Numbered from the stretch's first letter, positions 46,815-55,397 are shown. The stretch is 57,052 nt of DNA from an uncultured Dietzia sp. (GCF_937873725.1 NZ_CALMYY010000124.1:1-57052), one strand, 5' to 3'. The notes: generated from the sequence alone by a model not told the origin. Numbers and translations are program-made.

Positions 46815-48409
46815 CAATCCTGCGTTCCACGCTCGACACCACCGGCGCCGACTTCGGCGCCGCCAAGCACGCGATGGAGGCCAAGCTCGAGCAGCTGACC
46901 GCCGACCTCGAGCCGGCGCTGGCCGGCGGCGGCGAGCGCAAGGTCGCCCGCCACCGCGAGCGCGGCAAGTTCACCGCTCGCGAGCGGATCGACATGATCC
47001 TCGACCGCGAGTCCCCGTTCCTCGAGCTGTGCGCGCTCGCCGCGTGGGGGTCGGACTTCCAGACCGGCGCCTCCGTGGTCGCCGGGATCGGGGTGGTCGA
47101 GGGAGTCGAGTGCCTGCTCATCGCCAACGACCCCACGGTCAAGGGCGGCACGTCCAACCCGTGGACGCTGCGCAAGATCCTCCGCCTCAACGACGTGGCC
47201 AAGAAGAACCGGCTCCCGGTGATCAGCCTCGTCGAGTCCGGCGGCGCCGACCTGCCCACGCAGAAGGAGGTGTTCGTCCCCGGTGGCGCGCTCTTCCGCG
47301 ACCTCACCCGGCTCTCCAAGGCGGGCATCCCCACCATCGCCGTGGTGTACGGCAACTCCACCGCCGGCGGCGCGTACGTGCCGGGCATGAGCGACCACGT
47401 GGTGATGATCGAGGAGCGCTCGAAGGTGTTCCTCGCCGGACCGCCGCTGGTCAAGGCAGCCACCGGTGAGATCGCCGACGAGGAGACCCTCGGCGGCGCC
47501 GACATGCACGCGCGGGTCTCGGGCCTGGCCGACCACTACGCCCTCGACGAGGCCGACGCCGCCCGCATCACCCGCGGCATCGTGCGCCGTTTGAACTGGT
47601 CCAAGCGGGGGAGCACCCCCCGCGCCGAGGTCATCGAGCCGCTCTACGCCGCCGAGGACCTGCTCGGCATCGTCCCGGAGGACCTCAAGATCCCCTTCGA
47701 CCCGCGCGAGATCATCGCCCGGATCGTGGACGGCTCGGACTTCGACGAGTTCAAGCCGATGTACGGCGCGAGCCTGGTGACCGGCTGGGCCGAGATCCAC
47801 GGCTACCCGGTCGGCATCATCGCCAACGCGCGCGGCGTGCTGTTCAGCGAGGAGGCGCAGAAGGCCACCCAGTTCATCGAGCTGGCCAACCGCTACGACA
47901 CCCCGCTGCTGTTCATGCACAACACCACCGGCTACATGGTGGGTTCCGAGTACGAGCGCGGCGGCATCATCAAGCACGGCGCGATGATGATCAACGCCGT
48001 CTCCAACTCCGAGGTCCCGCACCTCTCGCTCATCACGGCGGCCTCCTACGGCGCCGGCCACTACGGCATGTGCGGCCGCGCGTTCGACCCGCGCTTCCTC
48101 TACACCTGGCCCAGCTCCAAGTCGGCCGTCATGGGCGCGCAGCAGCTCGCCGACGTCGTCACCTCCGTGGCCGCGGCGGCGTCCGCCGCCCGCGGCGAGG
48201 AGATGGCCCAGGACACGATCGACGGCCTCAAGACGATGATCTCCGACCAGATCGAGAAGGAGTCGTTGCCGGCGTTCCTGTCCGGGATGCTCTACGACGA
48301 CGGCGTCATCGACCCCCGCGACACCCGGACAGTGCTGGGCCTCAGCCTGTCCGCGATCCACTCCGGAGAAGTCGCCGGAACCGACCGCTTCGGCGTTTTC
48401 CGGATGTGA
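46811..48409 (+). CDS. Acyl-CoA carboxylase carboxyltransferase (beta) subunit
   Basis: A 532-residue carboxyltransferase of the methylcrotonyl/geranyl-CoA carboxylase type. N- and C-terminal crotonase-like halves are visible: ARERIDMILDRESPFLELC near residue 58, VESGGADLPTQKEVF, STAGGAYVPGMSDHVV, FLAGPPLVKAATGE, GGADMHARVSGLADHYA near residue 234, then HNTTGYMVGSEYERGGIIKHGA and SYGAGHYGMCGRAFDPRF. It works with the biotinylated alpha subunit encoded 11 bases downstream to carboxylate the gamma-methyl position of a 3-methyl-2-enoyl-CoA. The linked atuA favours a geranyl-type substrate, while actinobacterial leucine pathways use a similar enzyme, so AtuC versus LiuB/AccD1 cannot be settled by eye. 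Confidence 0.9.
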   Translation: MTILRSTLDTTGADFGAAKHAMEAKLEQLTADLEPALAGGGERKVARHRERGKFTARERIDMILDRESPFLELCALAAWGSDFQTGASVVAGIGVVEGVECLLIANDPTVKGGTSNPWTLRKILRLNDVAKKNRLPVISLVESGGADLPTQKEVFVPGGALFRDLTRLSKAGIPTIAVVYGNSTAGGAYVPGMSDHVVMIEERSKVFLAGPPLVKAATGEIADEETLGGADMHARVSGLADHYALDEADAARITRGIVRRLNWSKRGSTPRAEVIEPLYAAEDLLGIVPEDLKIPFDPREIIARIVDGSDFDEFKPMYGASLVTGWAEIHGYPVGIIANARGVLFSEEAQKATQFIELANRYDTPLLFMHNTTGYMVGSEYERGGIIKHGAMMINAVSNSEVPHLSLITAASYGAGHYGMCGRAFDPRFLYTWPSSKSAVMGAQQLADVVTSVAAAASAARGEEMAQDTIDGLKTMISDQIEKESLPAFLSGMLYDDGVIDPRDTRTVLGLSLSAIHSGEVAGTDRFGVFRM

Positions 48410-48420
48410 GGAACGAAACC

Positions 48421-50487
48421 ATGAGCACACTCAATCCCACCCCCTCGGCCACCCGCGCGCCGATCACCTCGGTCCTGGTGGCCAACCGCGGCGAGATCGC
48501 CCGGCGGGTCCACCGCACCGCCCGCGCCCTCGGCATGACCACGGTGGCCGTCTACTCGGATGCCGACGCCGACGCGCCCCACACCCGCGAGGCCGACGCG
48601 GCCGTCCGGCTCCCCGGCAACACCCCCGCGGAGACCTACCTCCGCGGCGACCTGGTGATCGAGGCCGCGAAGGCCGCCGGTGCCGACGCCATCCACCCGG
48701 GCTACGGCTTCCTGTCGGAGAACGCCGGGTTCGCCCGCGCCGTGATCGACGCCGGGCTCACCTGGGTCGGCCCCCCGGTCGAGTCCATCGAGTCCATGGG
48801 GTCCAAGATCGAGGCCAAGAAGATGATGGCCGCCGCGGGCGTGCCCATGCTCACCGACCTCGAGCCCGCGGACGTCACGGAGGACATCCTCCCGGTGCTC
48901 GTCAAGGCCTCCGCCGGCGGCGGCGGCCGCGGCATGCGCGTGGTCCGCACGCTGGGCTCCCTGCACGACGAGATCGCCAACGCGCAGCGGGAGGCGCTGT
49001 CGGCCTTCGGCGACGACGCCGTGTTCTGCGAGCGCTACCTCGAGCGCGGGCGCCACATCGAGGTCCAGATCATGGCGGATGCCCACGGCACCGTCTGGGC
49101 CGTCGGCGAGCGCGAGTGCTCCATCCAGCGCCGCCACCAGAAGGTCATCGAGGAGGCCCCGAGCCCGCTCGTCGAGCGGACCCCGGGGATGCGGGAGGCG
49201 CTGTACAAGGCGGCTCGCGACGCCGCGGCCGCGATCGGGTACACCGGTGCCGGCACGGTCGAGTTCCTGGCGACCGACGACGGCGAGTTCTTCTTCCTCG
49301 AGATGAACACCCGCCTCCAGGTGGAGCACCCGGTCACCGAGGCCACCACCGGCCTGGACCTGGTCGCCCTCCAGCTCGACGTGGCCGCGGGCCTGCCCCT
49401 GCCGTCCGCCGAGCCCCCGGCCACCCGCGGGTGGTCCTTCGAGGCCCGCCTCTACGCCGAGGACCCGGCCAACGACTACACGCCGGGCTCCGGGACGCTG
49501 TGGTCGCTCGACGTCCCCGGGGTGTCCTCGCACTTCGAGGGCCCGCACCGGCCGGGCATCCGCCTGGACAGCGGCGTCGAGCCCGGGGCCCAGGGCGCGC
49601 TGATCGGCGTGCACTACGACCCGATGCTGGCCAAGGTCATCTCCTACGGCCGCACCCGCGACGAGGCCTGCGCCTCGCTCGCCGGCGCCATGTCCCGGGC
49701 GAAGGTCCACGGCCTCACCACCAACCGCGCCCAGCTGGTGCGGGTCCTGCGGCACCCGGAGTTCATCGCCGGGAACCTCTCCACCGCGTTCCTCGACGAC
49801 CACGGTGCCGAGGCGCTCGCCGCCCCGCTCGCCGACGACGAGGCCACGGCGATCTCGGCCCTCGCCGCCGCGATCGTGTCCGGCACCGCCGACCACGCCG
49901 CCGGACCGGTGGCGCTGGCGCAGGCCGGTTTCCGCAACGTCGGGCACACGCTCCAGAAGCGGACCTACCGGTTCGGCGAGGACGAGCTCGAGGTGGCCTA
50001 CATCCGCGACCGCTCGGGCGCCCACGCCGACGGGGACCTCGCGGAGATCGTCACCGTGGAGGACGTCCGCTCCGACGCCGTGGACCTCGAGGTCAGGGGG
50101 GTGCGACGCACCTTCTCCGTGGCCCGGTACGAGGTGGTCGGCGCGGACACCGTCGTCGAGGTCGACTCCCCGCTCGGCCCGGTCTCGCTCGTCGAGCCCC
50201 CGCGCTACACCGATCCCGGGGCGGAGGTCGCGGCCGGTTCGCTGCTCGCGCCCATGCCGGGCGCGGTCATCCGCATCGCGGTCGCCGTCGGGGACACCGT
50301 CACCGCCGGCCAGCCGCTGCTGTGGATGGAGGCCATGAAGATGGAACACACCATCTCCGCCGCCGTCGACGGCATCGTCACCGAGCTGCCCGTCGAGGTC
50401 GGGACCCAGGTCGAGACCGGCACCATCCTCGCCGTCGTCGCCGATCCCGACGCCGACACCGACACCGACACCACCCCCCAGGAGTGA
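48421..50487 (+). CDS. Acyl-CoA carboxylase biotin carboxylase/biotin carrier (alpha) subunit
   Basis: A 688-residue subunit with biotin carboxylase and biotin carrier domains. It shows VLVANRGEIARR near residue 19, GYGFLSENAGFARA, the ATP-grasp loop KASAGGGGRGMRVV near residue 160, RDCS-type block VGERECSIQRRHQKV, EMNTRLQVEHPVTE, and the biotinylation site EAMKMEH with Lys640. It uses ATP and bicarbonate to make carboxybiotin for the carboxyltransferase upstream. The C-terminus after the biotin domain is a short acidic repeat (DADTDTDTT). An 11-base gap separates it from the beta subunit and 5 bases from the next dehydrogenase. Confidence 0.93.
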   Translation: MSTLNPTPSATRAPITSVLVANRGEIARRVHRTARALGMTTVAVYSDADADAPHTREADAAVRLPGNTPAETYLRGDLVIEAAKAAGADAIHPGYGFLSENAGFARAVIDAGLTWVGPPVESIESMGSKIEAKKMMAAAGVPMLTDLEPADVTEDILPVLVKASAGGGGRGMRVVRTLGSLHDEIANAQREALSAFGDDAVFCERYLERGRHIEVQIMADAHGTVWAVGERECSIQRRHQKVIEEAPSPLVERTPGMREALYKAARDAAAAIGYTGAGTVEFLATDDGEFFFLEMNTRLQVEHPVTEATTGLDLVALQLDVAAGLPLPSAEPPATRGWSFEARLYAEDPANDYTPGSGTLWSLDVPGVSSHFEGPHRPGIRLDSGVEPGAQGALIGVHYDPMLAKVISYGRTRDEACASLAGAMSRAKVHGLTTNRAQLVRVLRHPEFIAGNLSTAFLDDHGAEALAAPLADDEATAISALAAAIVSGTADHAAGPVALAQAGFRNVGHTLQKRTYRFGEDELEVAYIRDRSGAHADGDLAEIVTVEDVRSDAVDLEVRGVRRTFSVARYEVVGADTVVEVDSPLGPVSLVEPPRYTDPGAEVAAGSLLAPMPGAVIRIAVAVGDTVTAGQPLLWMEAMKMEHTISAAVDGIVTELPVEVGTQVETGTILAVVADPDADTDTDTTPQE

Positions 50488-50492
50488 CCACG

Positions 50493-51674
50493 ATGACCGA
50501 CATCTCCCACATCCCCAACCCCGTCGTCGACACCGATGAGCAGAAGCAGCTCCGCAAGGTCGCCTACGACCTGGGCTCGCGCTACGGCATCGAGTACATG
50601 CGCGAGAAGTCCGACGCCGGCGAGACCACCGACGAGCTGTGGACCGAGGCCGGCAAGCTCGGACTGCTCGGCGTGAACCTGCCCGAGGAGTACGGCGGCG
50701 GCGGGGCCGGCATGACCGAGCTGTCCATCGTCGAGGAGGAGCTCTCCGCCGCCGGCGCCGGGCTGCTCATGATGGTCGTCTCGCCCGCGATCAACGGCAC
50801 GATCATCTCCCGCTTCGGCACCGATGAGCAGAAGAAGCAGTGGCTGCCGGGCCTGGCCTCCGGCGAGATCATCACCTCGTTCGCGATCACCGAGCCCGAC
50901 GCCGGCTCCAACTCGCACGCCATCTCCACCACCGCGCGCCGGGACGGCTCGGACTTCCTGCTCAAGGGGCAGAAGACCTACATCTCCGGCGTGGACCAGG
51001 CGGACGCCATCCTCGTGGTGGCCCGTCTCGAGGGCGCCACCACGGGCAAGCTCCAGCCGGCGCTGTTCATGGTCCCCACCGACGCCCCGGGCCTGACCAA
51101 GACCCACATCCCCACCGAGGTGCGGACGCCCGAGCGGCAGTTCCAGCTGTACTTCGACGACATCCGGTTGCCCGCCGAGGCGCTCATCGGCGACGGCGAC
51201 ACGGCGCTCCTCATGCTCTTCGCGGGCCTCAACCCCGAGCGGATCATGGCCTCCGGCATGGCGATCGGCACCGCGCGGTTCGCGATGGACCGGGCCACCA
51301 AGTACGCCAACGAGCGCACCGTGTGGAAGACCCCGATCGGCGCCCACCAGGGCGTCGCGCACCCGCTGGCGCAGTGCAAGATCGAGCTCGAGCTGGCGCG
51401 GCTGATGATGCGCAAGGCCGCGGCGCTCGTCGACGCCGGCCTCGACGATCTCGCGGCCGAGGCGGCCAACATGGCCAAGTACGCCTCCGGCGAGGTCTCC
51501 GCCCGAACGGTCGACCAGGCCATCCAGACCCTCGGCGGCAACGGCCTGTCCGTGGAATACGGCCTGGCGGGCATGCTCGCGGCGTCGCGGCTCCCGCGCA
51601 TCGCCCCGGTCAGCCGGGAGATGATCCTCAACTACGTGGCCCAGCACTCGCTCGGGCTGCCGAAGAGCTACTGA
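50493..51674 (+). CDS. Acyl-CoA dehydrogenase, second of the Atu-type operon
   Basis: A 393-residue acyl-CoA dehydrogenase, different from the one at 45.6 kb. It has GVNLPEEYGGGGAGMTELS near residue 56, FAITEPDAGSNSHAIST (FAD loop), LKGQKTYISGVDQADAIL, GLNPERIMASGMAIGTARFAMDRA and the C-terminal TLGGNGLSVEYGLAG with APVSREMILNYVAQ. The usual EGTNEI glutamate is replaced by VSREMI, so the base may be placed elsewhere, as in FadE-type long/branched-chain enzymes. Two dehydrogenases in one carboxylase operon suggest two successive oxidation steps of a longer branched substrate rather than the single step of leucine breakdown. Confidence 0.86.
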   Translation: MTDISHIPNPVVDTDEQKQLRKVAYDLGSRYGIEYMREKSDAGETTDELWTEAGKLGLLGVNLPEEYGGGGAGMTELSIVEEELSAAGAGLLMMVVSPAINGTIISRFGTDEQKKQWLPGLASGEIITSFAITEPDAGSNSHAISTTARRDGSDFLLKGQKTYISGVDQADAILVVARLEGATTGKLQPALFMVPTDAPGLTKTHIPTEVRTPERQFQLYFDDIRLPAEALIGDGDTALLMLFAGLNPERIMASGMAIGTARFAMDRATKYANERTVWKTPIGAHQGVAHPLAQCKIELELARLMMRKAAALVDAGLDDLAAEAANMAKYASGEVSARTVDQAIQTLGGNGLSVEYGLAGMLAASRLPRIAPVSREMILNYVAQHSLGLPKSY

Positions 51675-51684
51675 GGTGATCGGG

Positions 51685-52488
51685 ATGACCGATCAGACGA
51701 CGGGTGACCAGCCGTTGGTGCGCTACGAGGTCTCCGGTGGCGCCGCGCGCGTGACGCTCGACTCGCAGCACAACCGCAACGCCATCTCGACCGCGCTCGT
51801 CCACCAGCTGCACGACGCGCTCGAGCGGGCGGCGGCGGACGACGCCGCCCGCGTGGTGGTCCTCGGCCACGCCGGCGGCACGTTCTGCGCCGGCGCGGAC
51901 CTCTCCGAGGCGTCCGCGGGGCAGGAGAGCCCCGAGGAGCAGGCCGCGGGACGGACCCGGATCTTCCTGGGACTGCTGCGCGCGATCATCTCGCACCCCA
52001 AGCCCGTGATCGCGGCCGTCGACGGCCACGTCCGCGCCGGCGGGATGGGCCTCGTGGCCGCCTGCGACTTCGCCGTCGCCGGCCCCACGTCGACGTTCGC
52101 CCTGACCGAGGTCCGACTCGGCCTGGCCGCGGCCATGATCTCGGTGCCGCTCGCGGCGCGGGTGAACGACCGGGACCTCGCACGGGCCCTGCTGACGGGG
52201 GAGAAGTTCGACTCCGCGCACGCCCGGCGGATCGGCCTGCTCTCGGAGGCCGTGGACGACGTCGCAGCCGCCGTCGACGAGCTGGTGGCCGCGTTCCGGC
52301 CCTGCTCGCCGCAGGGTCTGGCGGAGAACAAGGCGCTGCTCGCGGCGCCGATGCTGTCCGAGCTCGATGCCCGTGGGGACGCCCTGGCGGGCGTCACCGC
52401 CAGGCTGTTCACCACCCCTGAGGTGGCCGAGGGAATGACCGCCTTTCTTGAGCGCCGACCTCCCGCATGGGCGGCCGACGCGGAGTAG
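51685..52488 (+). CDS. Enoyl-CoA hydratase/isomerase family protein (AtuE/LiuC-like by context)
   Basis: A 267-residue crotonase-fold enzyme. The oxyanion-hole segments are HAGGTFCAGADLSE near residue 64 and AAVDGHVRAGGMGLVAACDFAVA near residue 112; ALTEVRLGLAAAMISVPL follows. At the second catalytic position of standard hydratases the E is retained in TEVRLG. ATG at 51685 is preferred because GAGGTGA lies 5 bases before it; GTG 51676 is the alternative. It is the last gene of the operon and by context would hydrate 3-methylglutaconyl-CoA or isohexenylglutaconyl-CoA. No lyase gene (LiuE-type) is adjacent. A 32-bp palindrome follows the stop codon. Confidence 0.85.
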   Translation: MTDQTTGDQPLVRYEVSGGAARVTLDSQHNRNAISTALVHQLHDALERAAADDAARVVVLGHAGGTFCAGADLSEASAGQESPEEQAAGRTRIFLGLLRAIISHPKPVIAAVDGHVRAGGMGLVAACDFAVAGPTSTFALTEVRLGLAAAMISVPLAARVNDRDLARALLTGEKFDSAHARRIGLLSEAVDDVAAAVDELVAAFRPCSPQGLAENKALLAAPMLSELDARGDALAGVTARLFTTPEVAEGMTAFLERRPPAWAADAE

Positions 52489-52494
52489 CGTGAG

Positions 52495-52526
52495 GTGTGG
52501 CACTGGTCACGTGACCAGTGCCACAC
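52495..52526. promoter_or_regulatory. Perfect 32-bp palindrome upstream of the alcohol dehydrogenase
   Basis: Half-sites GTGTGGCACTGGTCAC (52495-52510) and GTGACCAGTGCCACAC (52511-52526) are exact reverse complements with no spacer. The site lies 6 bases after the hydratase stop and 28 bases before the alcohol dehydrogenase ATG. It is most likely an operator for the TetR encoded next to the dehydrogenase; as a hairpin it might also end the preceding operon. Confidence 0.75.
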
Positions 52527-52554
52527 GATCAACTCTCATTCGAGGAGTACTTCC

Positions 52555-53688
52555 ATGCGCACCAAGGCCGCCATCATTCGTGAGCCGAAGCAGGACGGTT
52601 GGGAGGTCGTCGAGGTCGATCTCGGTGACCCCCGGGTCGGGGAGGTTCAGGTCAAGCTGGCCGCCTCCGGTCTCTGCCACTCGGACGAGCACCTGCTCAC
52701 CGGGGACCTGCAGTTCGAGACGTACCCGATCATGGGCGGTCACGAGGGTGCGGGAATCGTGACCAAGGTCGGCGAGGGGGTGACGGGCATCCAGGTGGGT
52801 GACCACGTCGTCCTGGCGTTCATCCCCGCCTGCGGCACCTGCCCGCCCTGCTCCGAGGGACTGCAGAACCTGTGCGACAACGGCGCCGGCCTGCTGTCCG
52901 GTCGGGCGATCGCCGACGACACCTACCGGATCCACACCGCCGACGGTGAGCCCGTCGCGACCATGTGCCTGTTGGGGACGTTCTCGCCGTACGTCACCGT
53001 CCACCAGTCCTCGGTCATCGTGATCGAGAAGGACATCCCGCTCGACAAGGCCGCCCTGCTCGGCTGCGGCGTGTGCACGGGCTGGGGCTCCGCGACCGAG
53101 ATCGGCAAGGCCAAGGAGGGCGACGTCGTGGTGGTCGTCGGCGTCGGCGGCATCGGCACCAACTCGGTCCAGGGGGCCGCGGCGGCCGGGGCCCGGGTGA
53201 TCGTGGCGGTCGACCCGGTGGAGTTCAAGCGGGAGAAGGCGCTCGAGTTCGGGGCCACCCACACGTGTGCCTCGATGGACGAGGCCATGGCACTGGTGGG
53301 CGAGCTCAGCTGGGGACGCATGGCCGACCTGGTCCTGCTGACCATGGGTGAGGTCCACGGCGAGCACCTGCTGCCCGGGCTCTCGCTCACCGGCAAGGGT
53401 CGGCGCTGTGTGGTCGTGGGGCTGGGCAACATGATGGCCGTCGACGCGCAGCTGTCGATCCTCGACCTGGCCATGCAGCAGAAGACGCTGCAGGGGGCCA
53501 TCTTCGGCGGCACCGGTCCGCGCAAGCAGATCCCGCACCTGCTCCACCAGTACCGCGCCGGGAACCTCAAGCTCGACGAGCTCATCACCAAGACGTACCG
53601 GCTCGAGGAGATCAACCAGGGCTACCAGGACATGCGCGACGGCAAGAACCTTCGCGGCGTGATCATCTACGACGAGCAGGACTGGTAA
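52555..53688 (+). CDS. adhB: NDMA-dependent (mycofactocin-type) zinc alcohol dehydrogenase, AdhB-like
   Basis: A 377-residue zinc-dependent alcohol dehydrogenase, close to Rv0761c AdhB and the TIGR03989 NDMA-dependent family, whose tightly bound NAD is recycled through mycofactocin. Catalytic zinc ligands are C41 and H63 (GLCHSDEH, GGHEGAG) with a third in CGVCTGWGSA; the structural zinc cysteines are C93, C96, C99 and C107. The nucleotide loop is VGVGGIGTNSVQGAA. ATG 52555 is preferred, as CGAGGAG precedes it; the GTG at 52495 lies inside the palindrome. It sits 28 kb from the P450 cluster with which it is adjacent in M. tuberculosis, and shares an operon with the next TetR gene. Confidence 0.9.
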   Translation: MRTKAAIIREPKQDGWEVVEVDLGDPRVGEVQVKLAASGLCHSDEHLLTGDLQFETYPIMGGHEGAGIVTKVGEGVTGIQVGDHVVLAFIPACGTCPPCSEGLQNLCDNGAGLLSGRAIADDTYRIHTADGEPVATMCLLGTFSPYVTVHQSSVIVIEKDIPLDKAALLGCGVCTGWGSATEIGKAKEGDVVVVVGVGGIGTNSVQGAAAAGARVIVAVDPVEFKREKALEFGATHTCASMDEAMALVGELSWGRMADLVLLTMGEVHGEHLLPGLSLTGKGRRCVVVGLGNMMAVDAQLSILDLAMQQKTLQGAIFGGTGPRKQIPHLLHQYRAGNLKLDELITKTYRLEEINQGYQDMRDGKNLRGVIIYDEQDW

Positions 53689-53699
53689 CAGGAGGAAGA

Positions 53700-54350
53700 A
53701 TGACGGCACCCGAGCAGCGCGCCCCCAAGCAGGACCGAAGCCGGATCACACGGGAGCGGTTGCTCAGTGCCTCGATCGACCTCCTCGCAACGCAGGGCTG
53801 GGCGGCGACCACCGTGGGAGCGGTGGCCGCCGCCGCCGGCGTCTCACGGGGGGCCGCGCAACACCATTTCCCCACCCGCGAGGACCTCATCACCGCCGCC
53901 CTCGGGCACATGATCGAGCAGCGTCTGGAGAACGTGCGCACCGTCGGACTCGATCTCCCCGCCCCCGGCCCCGAGCGGACCGTCGCCGTCGTCCGGCTCA
54001 TCGTCGACCACTACACCTCCGACCTGTTCAAGGCGGCGCTCCACGTGTGGACCGCGGCGGCCAGCGATCCCGCGCTCCGCGACCGCGTGCTGCCGCTGGA
54101 GAACCACATGTCCCGGGAGGTGCTGGCGATCGCCGCCGCCGCGCTCGACCGCGACCCCGCGGAGCCCAGGGTGCGGAGGTCGCTCCAGACCACCCTCGAC
54201 CTGGCCCGCGGACTCGGGTTGGCCGACGTGCTCTCCGACGACTCCCTGCGCCGTGAGAAGGTCATCGGCTTCTGGGCGGAGACCCTCGACCTGGTGCTCG
54301 CCCAGGACGCGGAACCGCACGCCGCGGGTGTCGCGGCGGCCACGTTTTGA
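53700..54350 (+). CDS. TetR/AcrR family regulator linked to the alcohol dehydrogenase
   Basis: A 216-residue regulator. The N-terminal helix-turn-helix is TTVGAVAAAAGVSRGAAQHHFPTREDLITAAL (core AGVSRGAAQHHFPTRE near residues 45-60). The C-terminal ligand domain is helical (TVAVVRLIVDHYTSDLFKAALHVWTAAASDPALRD). It begins 11 bases after the dehydrogenase stop with a strong AGGAGGA site, so both are made from one mRNA; binding to the 32-bp palindrome would give autoregulation. The stop codon overlaps the -35 box of the rpsL promoter. The ligand is probably an alcohol, aldehyde or acyl-CoA, by analogy to other TetR proteins with such neighbours (inference). Confidence 0.87.
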   Translation: MTAPEQRAPKQDRSRITRERLLSASIDLLATQGWAATTVGAVAAAAGVSRGAAQHHFPTREDLITAALGHMIEQRLENVRTVGLDLPAPGPERTVAVVRLIVDHYTSDLFKAALHVWTAAASDPALRDRVLPLENHMSREVLAIAAAALDRDPAEPRVRRSLQTTLDLARGLGLADVLSDDSLRREKVIGFWAETLDLVLAQDAEPHAAGVAAATF

Positions 54351-54376
54351 CCGATCCTCCCGATGGCGGTTAGGCT
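54347..54376 (+). promoter_or_regulatory. rpsL promoter
   Basis: TTGACC (54347-54352) and TAGGCT (54371-54376) are separated by 18 bases and match the main sigma factor consensus well. The -35 box overlaps the tetR stop codon. Transcription should start near 54383, giving a leader of about 168 bases before rpsL. Confidence 0.7.
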
Positions 54377-54386
54377 TGACCATCGT

Positions 54387-54403
54387 GCTCGCAGTACGCG
54401 AGC
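54387..54403 (+). promoter_or_regulatory. Stem-loop at the 5' end of the rpsL leader
   Basis: GCTCGC (54387-54392) pairs with GCGAGC (54398-54403) around a 5-base loop, immediately after the predicted start of transcription. It may stabilise the mRNA or take part in control by ribosomal protein S7/S12; the remaining leader (54404-54550) shows no other clear element. Confidence 0.4.
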
Positions 54404-54550
54404 TGGAGGATCGTGCCCAGTAGGCCAGCGAGAGCGGCTGACGAGGTCGCCCGTGCGCCCGTCGGGGAGCGCGAGAGTCCGGATACGAGCAACGTCCCAG
54501 TGACCGGTGGCCACCCCGTACGGAGGCCGCCAGCTAGAGAAAGTCGGTTC

Positions 54551-54922
54551 ATGCCAACCATCAACCAGCTGGTCCGCAAGGGCCGCCAGGACAAGAAGTC
54601 GTCGTCCGCGACGGCGGCCCTCAAGGGCTCGCCGCAGCGCCGCGGCGTGTGCACCCGTGTGTACACCACGACCCCCAAGAAGCCGAACTCCGCGCTCCGC
54701 AAGGTCGCCCGCGTGCGTCTCACCAGCGGTGTCGAGGTCTCGGCCTACATCCCCGGCGAGGGCCACAACCTCCAGGAGCACTCGATGGTGCTCGTCCGCG
54801 GCGGTCGTGTGAAGGACCTCCCGGGTGTGCGGTACAAGATCATCCGCGGCTCGCTCGACACGCAGGGCGTCAAGGACCGCAAGCAGGCCCGCTCCCGCTA
54901 CGGCGCCAAGAAGGAGAAGTAA
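54551..54922 (+). CDS. rpsL: Ribosomal protein S12
   Basis: A 123-residue S12, part of the decoding centre of the 30S subunit. The start [15 protein letters not shown] and the conserved loops [13 protein letters not shown] and [14 protein letters not shown] are exact for the family. The lysines at which streptomycin-resistance changes occur (K43 and K88) are the normal residues here. The ATG at 54551 fits the family start; no strong ribosome site is present. The stop TAA overlaps the rpsG ATG (TAATG). Confidence 0.98.
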   Translation: MPTINQLVRKGRQDKKSSSATAALKGSPQRRGVCTRVYTTTPKKPNSALRKVARVRLTSGVEVSAYIPGEGHNLQEHSMVLVRGGRVKDLPGVRYKIIRGSLDTQGVKDRKQARSRYGAKKEK

Positions 54923-55392
54923 TGCCTCGCAAGGGTCCCGCCCCGAAGCGCCAGCTGATCGCCGATCCGGTCTACGGATCGCCGCTGGTCACCCAGCTCG
55001 TCAACAAGATCCTCCTCGACGGGAAGAAGACGACCGCCGAGCGGATCGTCTACTCCGCGCTGGAGATCTGCCGCGAGAAGACCGGCACCGACCCGGTCGT
55101 CACCCTCAAGAAGGGGCTGGACAACGTCAAGCCCGCTCTCGAGGTCCGCTCCCGCCGCGTCGGTGGCGCCACCTACCAGGTGCCGGTCGAGGTGCGTCCG
55201 GGTCGCTCCACCACCCTTGCCATGCGCTGGCTGGTGACCTTCTCCCGGCAGCGTCGCGAGAACACCATGGTCGAGCGTCTCGCCAACGAGATCCTGGACG
55301 CCTCCAACGGTCTGGGTGCCGCGGTCAAGCGCCGCGAGGACACCCACAAGATGGCCGAGGCAAACCGGGCGTTCGCGCACTACCGCTGGTGA
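54922..55392 (+). CDS. rpsG: Ribosomal protein S7
   Basis: A 156-residue S7, which nucleates assembly of the 30S head and contacts the E-site t[51 protein letters not shown] and ALRWL-type block [16 protein letters not shown] (written in pieces) are typical, as is the C-terminal [15 protein letters not shown]. The ATG overlaps the rpsL stop and AAGGAGAAG lies directly upstream. It is followed by a 195-base spacer before fusA. Confidence 0.98.
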   Translation: MPRKGPAPKRQLIADPVYGSPLVTQLVNKILLDGKKTTAERIVYSALEICREKTGTDPVVTLKKGLDNVKPALEVRSRRVGGATYQVPVEVRPGRSTTLAMRWLVTFSRQRRENTMVERLANEILDASNGLGAAVKRREDTHKMAEANRAFAHYRW

Positions 55393-55397
55393 CAGCA

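Noticed and set aside
52495..52554. GTG at 52495 as the alcohol dehydrogenase start
   Set aside because: It lies in the perfect palindrome and adds 20 residues not seen in the family; ATG 52555 has a good ribosome site.
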